DNA of 64,000 nt from the NCBI GenBank assembly GCA_025363455.1, contig JANYDW010000016.1, positions 87,232-151,231 on the forward strand. The letters run 5' to 3'. This DNA comes from Oleiharenicola sp. (GTDB lineage Bacteria > Verrucomicrobiota > Verrucomicrobiia > Opitutales > Opitutaceae). Under the pieces are notes generated by a model. That model was not told where the DNA came from. It saw only the letters and a program-made list of their open reading frames with translations, and did no database searches. A program made the position numbers and the translations under genes. Shown one piece after another: positions 60,533-64,000 of this stretch; positions within the stretch are counted from its first letter, which is position 1, and each line of letters begins with the position of its first letter.

Positions 60533-63500
60533 GTGAACGAAAACGACTCCTACATATTTGATGTCGAGCTGCCCACCTCGTGGGTTTTTTCCGGCGAACC
60601 CACCTGGATCAGCGGCTGGTTCCTGTCCAAGAACGACGCCATTTACAGCGACCTCCGCGCCGTCACCGGTGGCGTGACGCACCTCGGCATCCTCGGCCTG
60701 CCGCGCCCGGACATCGAGGAACGCCATCGCAGCCGGATCGGCCTGCCCTATGCCGGTTTTGTTTTGCAGGTGCAGCCCCCACAGGGCGCGACGGATCTGC
60801 GGCTGGAGCTGCTGGATGCCGGCGGTCGCTGGGTCGAGTTCTGGCGCACCGGGATCAAGGTCAACCACGGCCCGAGCCCCGGCGGCCGGCTGAATGCGGC
60901 CATCGTCCCGGACCAGCTCCGCAAGCTGCTGCAGGCCCGCCGGGCCGATCCCACCGGTTCCCTTGTCCCGCTCGCGCGGCGCCTCGCCATCGAGTCCGCC
61001 GTCGTGCCGCTCGACTCGCTGCCCAATCCTCCTTTTTTCGGCGCGCTGGAAAAGCCCATGCTCACCGGTGGCTCCCAGTTCGGAAAAGTCCAGGTCGAGG
61101 GTTGGATCATCCACAAGGAACAGCGCATCCGCCGGCTGATCGCGTCCACCCATCCGCTGGTGGAGGTCGAGATGGACTATGGCGACCGCGAGCGGCTCGA
61201 CGCCGGCGAAATGTTTCCCGGCCATCCCTACGCGGCCCGCTCCCAATACTTCGGCATGGTGGACATCGACGAACAGGCGACGGACCCGTGCTGCCTGAAG
61301 GTCTTCGCCGACCTGGAGGACGGCACCCGTCACCTCGTGTTCCTGCGGCGTTTTTATCAGCGCGGCTGCGCGCAACTGGAACGCCCGCTGCCTGCCTTCA
61401 GCCGGGCCACTTTTGTGGAAACGTCCGCGGCCTTCGCATCGGCCTGCCGCGCCGAGGGCATCCGCCTCGGCGGTTGGCGCCAGTATTGGGATCAGTGCCA
61501 GATTGCCTACCGGCTTTTCCGCCAGTTCGCCCCGGCCTCGCTGCCGGACCCGCACCGGGCCACGACGGACGCCTATACCCTTTGGCAAAAGGCCAATGCC
61601 CTCACCCCTCACCTGCGCGAGTCGCTCGAAACCATCGTCCGAAAACTCGGTCCCACCGGCCCGCGCTTCACGCTGCTGGTGGACACCCGCGCCTGCACGC
61701 CGGAACAGCTCCGCCAGCTCGCTGACTCGCTGCGCGCCCAGATTTATCCGCATTGGGAGGCCTCGTTCGTCGGCGCCGCCGCCCCGGGCGGTGACAGCCG
61801 CCTCAAATCCTCGCCGGTCGGCGCGCCCCAGGAATTCATCAAGGCCCTGAACTCGGCGGCCCACGCCGCGACCGGCACGCACGTGGCCCTGCTGCCCGGA
61901 CATTCCCGCCTGAGCGCTGACGCGCTGGCCGAGATTGCCGACACGCTGGCCGCTGATGCGAACCTGGAGCTGGTCTATACCGACGAGGACCGGATGGATG
62001 ACAGCGGCCGGCGCATTGACCCGGTCTTCAAGCCGGCGTGGAGCCCCGCGCTAGCCGACTCCGGACTTTTCCCCGGCCAGCTCAGCGTCGTGCGCCAAGA
62101 CCGGTTTCTGCAGCTCGGTTCCTTTCGCGAGCAGTATCCCCTGTTGCCCTGGCTGGACCTGCTGCGGCGTCTCGGCGACAAGCTGGAAGCGGCGCAGGTC
62201 GTTCACCTACCTCTGGTCTGCCACCACGCTCGGGCCGAAATATCGTCGCAAACGCCGCCTTCCGATCCTTCGGTCGAGGAAACCCGGCGCTCGCTCGCCG
62301 ATGCCGCGTCGCGCCGCGGACGCCACACGGCGCCCTTCCTGCCCGAGGCCGGGCATCACCGGCAGATCCGCTACCATCAGTTCCGCGCCGAGCCAGGCAT
62401 TCTCGCGAGGCTGCCCGTCACCATCGTCATCCCCACCCGCGACCGCCTGCACCTGCTGCAAGAGTGCGTCGAGTTGCTGGAGGAAACCGTGGACTGGCGG
62501 CACGTGAAGCTCGTCATCGTGGACGATCACTCGCGCGACGCCGACGCCGTGCGCTATCTGGCCACCATCCAGCAGCGCACCGACCTGCGCTGTGTGGTCG
62601 TGCGCCCGGCGGACCGCGCCGCACCGTTCAATTACTCGCATCTGGTCAACCTCGCCCGGCCGCACTTCGACTCACCGCTCGTCCTGCACCTGAACAACGA
62701 CGTGAACGCCCTGGAGTCCGGCTGGCTGGAGGAAATGGCCACTTGGTTCCTGCAGCCGGACGTCGGCGTGGTCGGCGCCAAGCTTGTCTACCCGGACAAG
62801 ACGCTCAACCACACCGGCATCATCATCGGGCCGCACGGCGGCCTGGCCGACACACCGTTCGTGAAGGCCGATCCCCGCGAGGTGCCGGTCGAGTGGCACG
62901 CCGCCGCCCGCGAGGTCTCGGCGGTCACCGGCGCCTGCCTGATGACCCGCACTGCGCTCTACGAAAAACTCGGCGGCTTTGATGAGCGGGACTTCGGCGT
63001 CGCCTACAACGACGTCGATTACTGCCTGCGCGTGCGCGGCGCCGGCCAGCGGGTGATCTACACGCCGCAGGCGCAACTCATGCACTGGGGCAGCGCGACG
63101 CGCGGGGTCACGTTCGACGACGCCGAGCATATCGCCTTCGTCGAGCGCTACCCGATGTGGCGCGACCCGTATCTCAGCCCACACCTCGGCCTCGACGGTG
63201 CGCGCCTGCGCTGCGTGGTGTCGGCCGTCGCGGAAACCGCGCGGGCCGGCAAGCTCCGCCTGCTGCTGCTCACGCACAATCTCAACCTGGAGGGCGCGCC
63301 CCTCTTTCTCCTCGAATACGCCACCTGGATGGTGCGCGAGGCGGGGTTTTCCCTCGAGGTGCTGTCCTCCCAGGAAGGCCCGCTGCGCGGCACCTTCGAG
63401 GCGCTCGGGGCGCATGTCACCGTGATCGACGCGGGGCCGCTCTACCTTTCGCCAGACGAGGACACCTTCCACCAGCGGCTCGGCCAGATCAAGCAGGGGC

Positions 63501-64000
63501 TCGACTGGGACAGGATCGACCTCGTGGTGTGCAACACTCTCCTGAGCTTCTGGGGCGTGCATCTGGCGGCCCGCGCGGGCAAGGCCTCGCTGTTCTACAT
63601 CCACGAGAGTTCGACCATCTTCCGTTTCTTCGAGCGGAAGTTCGAACTCGAGCTGCACCGCCTCGTGGCGGAGGCGTTCCAGCTTGCGACCCGCGCGCTG
63701 TTCCTGTGCCGAGCCACGCAGGCTTACTACGACGACCTGAACACGCGCGGTAATTTTCAGATCGTGCCGAGCTGGATCCGGCTCGACGACATGGTGCAGT
63801 TCGCCCGCACCCACACCCGCGCGGACATGCGTCGGAAGCACGGGTTCGACGACGACGAAACCGTCATCGCCAACATCGGCACGGTCTGCGAGCGCAAAGG
63901 CCAGCATGTCTTCCTGCGCGCGATCGAGCATTTCAACCGGCAGGGCCACCGCGGCAAATTCCGGTTTGTCATGGTCGGCGCCCGGCCCGGCATCTACCTC
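60533..64000 (+). CDS. Giant multidomain glycosyltransferase: modules A and B, two GT2 domains, GT4 (3' truncated by window)
   Basis: The frame is open to the right edge (about 1156 codons seen). The GTG at 60533 places module A at the same distance from the N-terminus as in paralogues; an ATG at 60452 would add 27 residues. Module A covers residues 12-110 (TWISGWFLSKND, GILGLPRPDIEER). Module B is near 167-285 (FFGALEKPMLTGG, VQVEGWIIHKEQR). GT2-1 near 378 is degenerate (VALLPGHSRLSADAL in place of LLDHDDLLPHDAL), though VYTDEDRMDD remains. GT2-2 near 629 is intact (VTIVIPTRDRLHLL, LHLNNDVNALESGW, YNDVDYCLRVRG). GT4 starts near 906 (LLLLTHNLNLEGAPLFLLEY), with NIGTVCERKGQHVFLRA. The order equals that of the gene at 33705. 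Confidence 0.87.
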   Translation, partial: MNENDSYIFDVELPTSWVFSGEPTWISGWFLSKNDAIYSDLRAVTGGVTHLGILGLPRPDIEERHRSRIGLPYAGFVLQVQPPQGATDLRLELLDAGGRWVEFWRTGIKVNHGPSPGGRLNAAIVPDQLRKLLQARRADPTGSLVPLARRLAIESAVVPLDSLPNPPFFGALEKPMLTGGSQFGKVQVEGWIIHKEQRIRRLIASTHPLVEVEMDYGDRERLDAGEMFPGHPYAARSQYFGMVDIDEQATDPCCLKVFADLEDGTRHLVFLRRFYQRGCAQLERPLPAFSRATFVETSAAFASACRAEGIRLGGWRQYWDQCQIAYRLFRQFAPASLPDPHRATTDAYTLWQKANALTPHLRESLETIVRKLGPTGPRFTLLVDTRACTPEQLRQLADSLRAQIYPHWEASFVGAAAPGGDSRLKSSPVGAPQEFIKALNSAAHAATGTHVALLPGHSRLSADALAEIADTLAADANLELVYTDEDRMDDSGRRIDPVFKPAWSPALADSGLFPGQLSVVRQDRFLQLGSFREQYPLLPWLDLLRRLGDKLEAAQVVHLPLVCHHARAEISSQTPPSDPSVEETRRSLADAASRRGRHTAPFLPEAGHHRQIRYHQFRAEPGILARLPVTIVIPTRDRLHLLQECVELLEETVDWRHVKLVIVDDHSRDADAVRYLATIQQRTDLRCVVVRPADRAAPFNYSHLVNLARPHFDSPLVLHLNNDVNALESGWLEEMATWFLQPDVGVVGAKLVYPDKTLNHTGIIIGPHGGLADTPFVKADPREVPVEWHAAAREVSAVTGACLMTRTALYEKLGGFDERDFGVAYNDVDYCLRVRGAGQRVIYTPQAQLMHWGSATRGVTFDDAEHIAFVERYPMWRDPYLSPHLGLDGARLRCVVSAVAETARAGKLRLLLLTHNLNLEGAPLFLLEYATWMVREAGFSLEVLSSQEGPLRGTFEALGAHVTVIDAGPLYLSPDEDTFHQRLGQIKQGLDWDRIDLVVCNTLLSFWGVHLAARAGKASLFYIHESSTIFRFFERKFELELHRLVAEAFQLATRALFLCRATQAYYDDLNTRGNFQIVPSWIRLDDMVQFARTHTRADMRRKHGFDDDETVIANIGTVCERKGQHVFLRAIEHFNRQGHRGKFRFVMVGARPGIYL

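Overview
The window looks like part of a large surface-polysaccharide locus (lipopolysaccharide O-antigen or exopolysaccharide) from a GC-rich Gram-negative-type bacterium. The style fits Opitutaceae (Verrucomicrobiota): very high third-position GC, several families of short palindromic dispersed repeats, and long arrays of unusual glycosyltransferases. That placement is an inference from style; no rRNA or other phylogenetic marker is present. No tRNA, rRNA or CRISPR array was seen.

Layout. (1) 1-5.5 kb is visibly more AT-rich than the rest: the C-terminal end of a membrane protein, a split transketolase, an epimerase fused to a polyprenyl-phosphate-type GT2, and a methyltransferase. (2) 5.5-9.2 kb is an insertion-sequence graveyard: a structurally complete IS66-family element with an exact 8-bp target duplication, a scrap of an IS4-type transposase, and a frameshifted IS630 transposase. 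(3) 9.2-12.6 kb holds a membrane acyltransferase and a secreted FG-GAP/VCBS protein whose repeats are exact 150-bp tandem copies, both on the minus strand. (4) 13.0-17.4 kb holds a GT2, a vapBC toxin-antitoxin pair set between two similar patches of dispersed repeats, and a GtrB/DPM1-like GT2. (5) 17.4-31.5 kb is a tight plus-strand run of sugar-nucleotide genes: methyltransferases, epimerases, an unusual nucleotide-sugar dehydrogenase homologue, an SDR, a Gfo/Idh oxidoreductase, then a heptose- or octose-activating set (GHMP kinase, nucleotidyltransferase, SIS isomerase, HAD phosphatase, transaldolase), a coiled-coil protein and a glycosyltransferase. (6) 31.5-64 kb is an array of paralogous giant glycosyltransferases on the plus strand interleaved with four minus-strand PMT/ArnT-like membrane glycosyltransferases. 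(7) 55.7-60.4 kb interrupts this array with a more AT-rich, defence-like cassette: a broken TPR/HExxH peptidase gene, a MazG-like pyrophosphohydrolase, and a nuclease-helicase-S24 peptidase fusion.

How it may work together (inference). Transketolase and transaldolase could supply C7 or C8 ketose phosphates. The SIS isomerase, GHMP kinase, HAD phosphatase and nucleotidyltransferase would convert these to an NDP-activated higher sugar, and the dehydrogenase, SDR, Gfo/Idh and epimerase genes would tailor it. GT4 and GT2 domains would assemble the glycan in the cytoplasm. GtrB/DPM1-like GT2s would charge polyprenyl phosphate for the PMT/ArnT-like proteins, which would decorate the glycan or proteins outside the inner membrane.

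The most notable feature is a pair of N-terminal modules shared by the giant glycosyltransferases. The first, with a core of the form GW...D[LV]R...GLPRPD, is visible in nine proteins from 13 kb to the end of the window.
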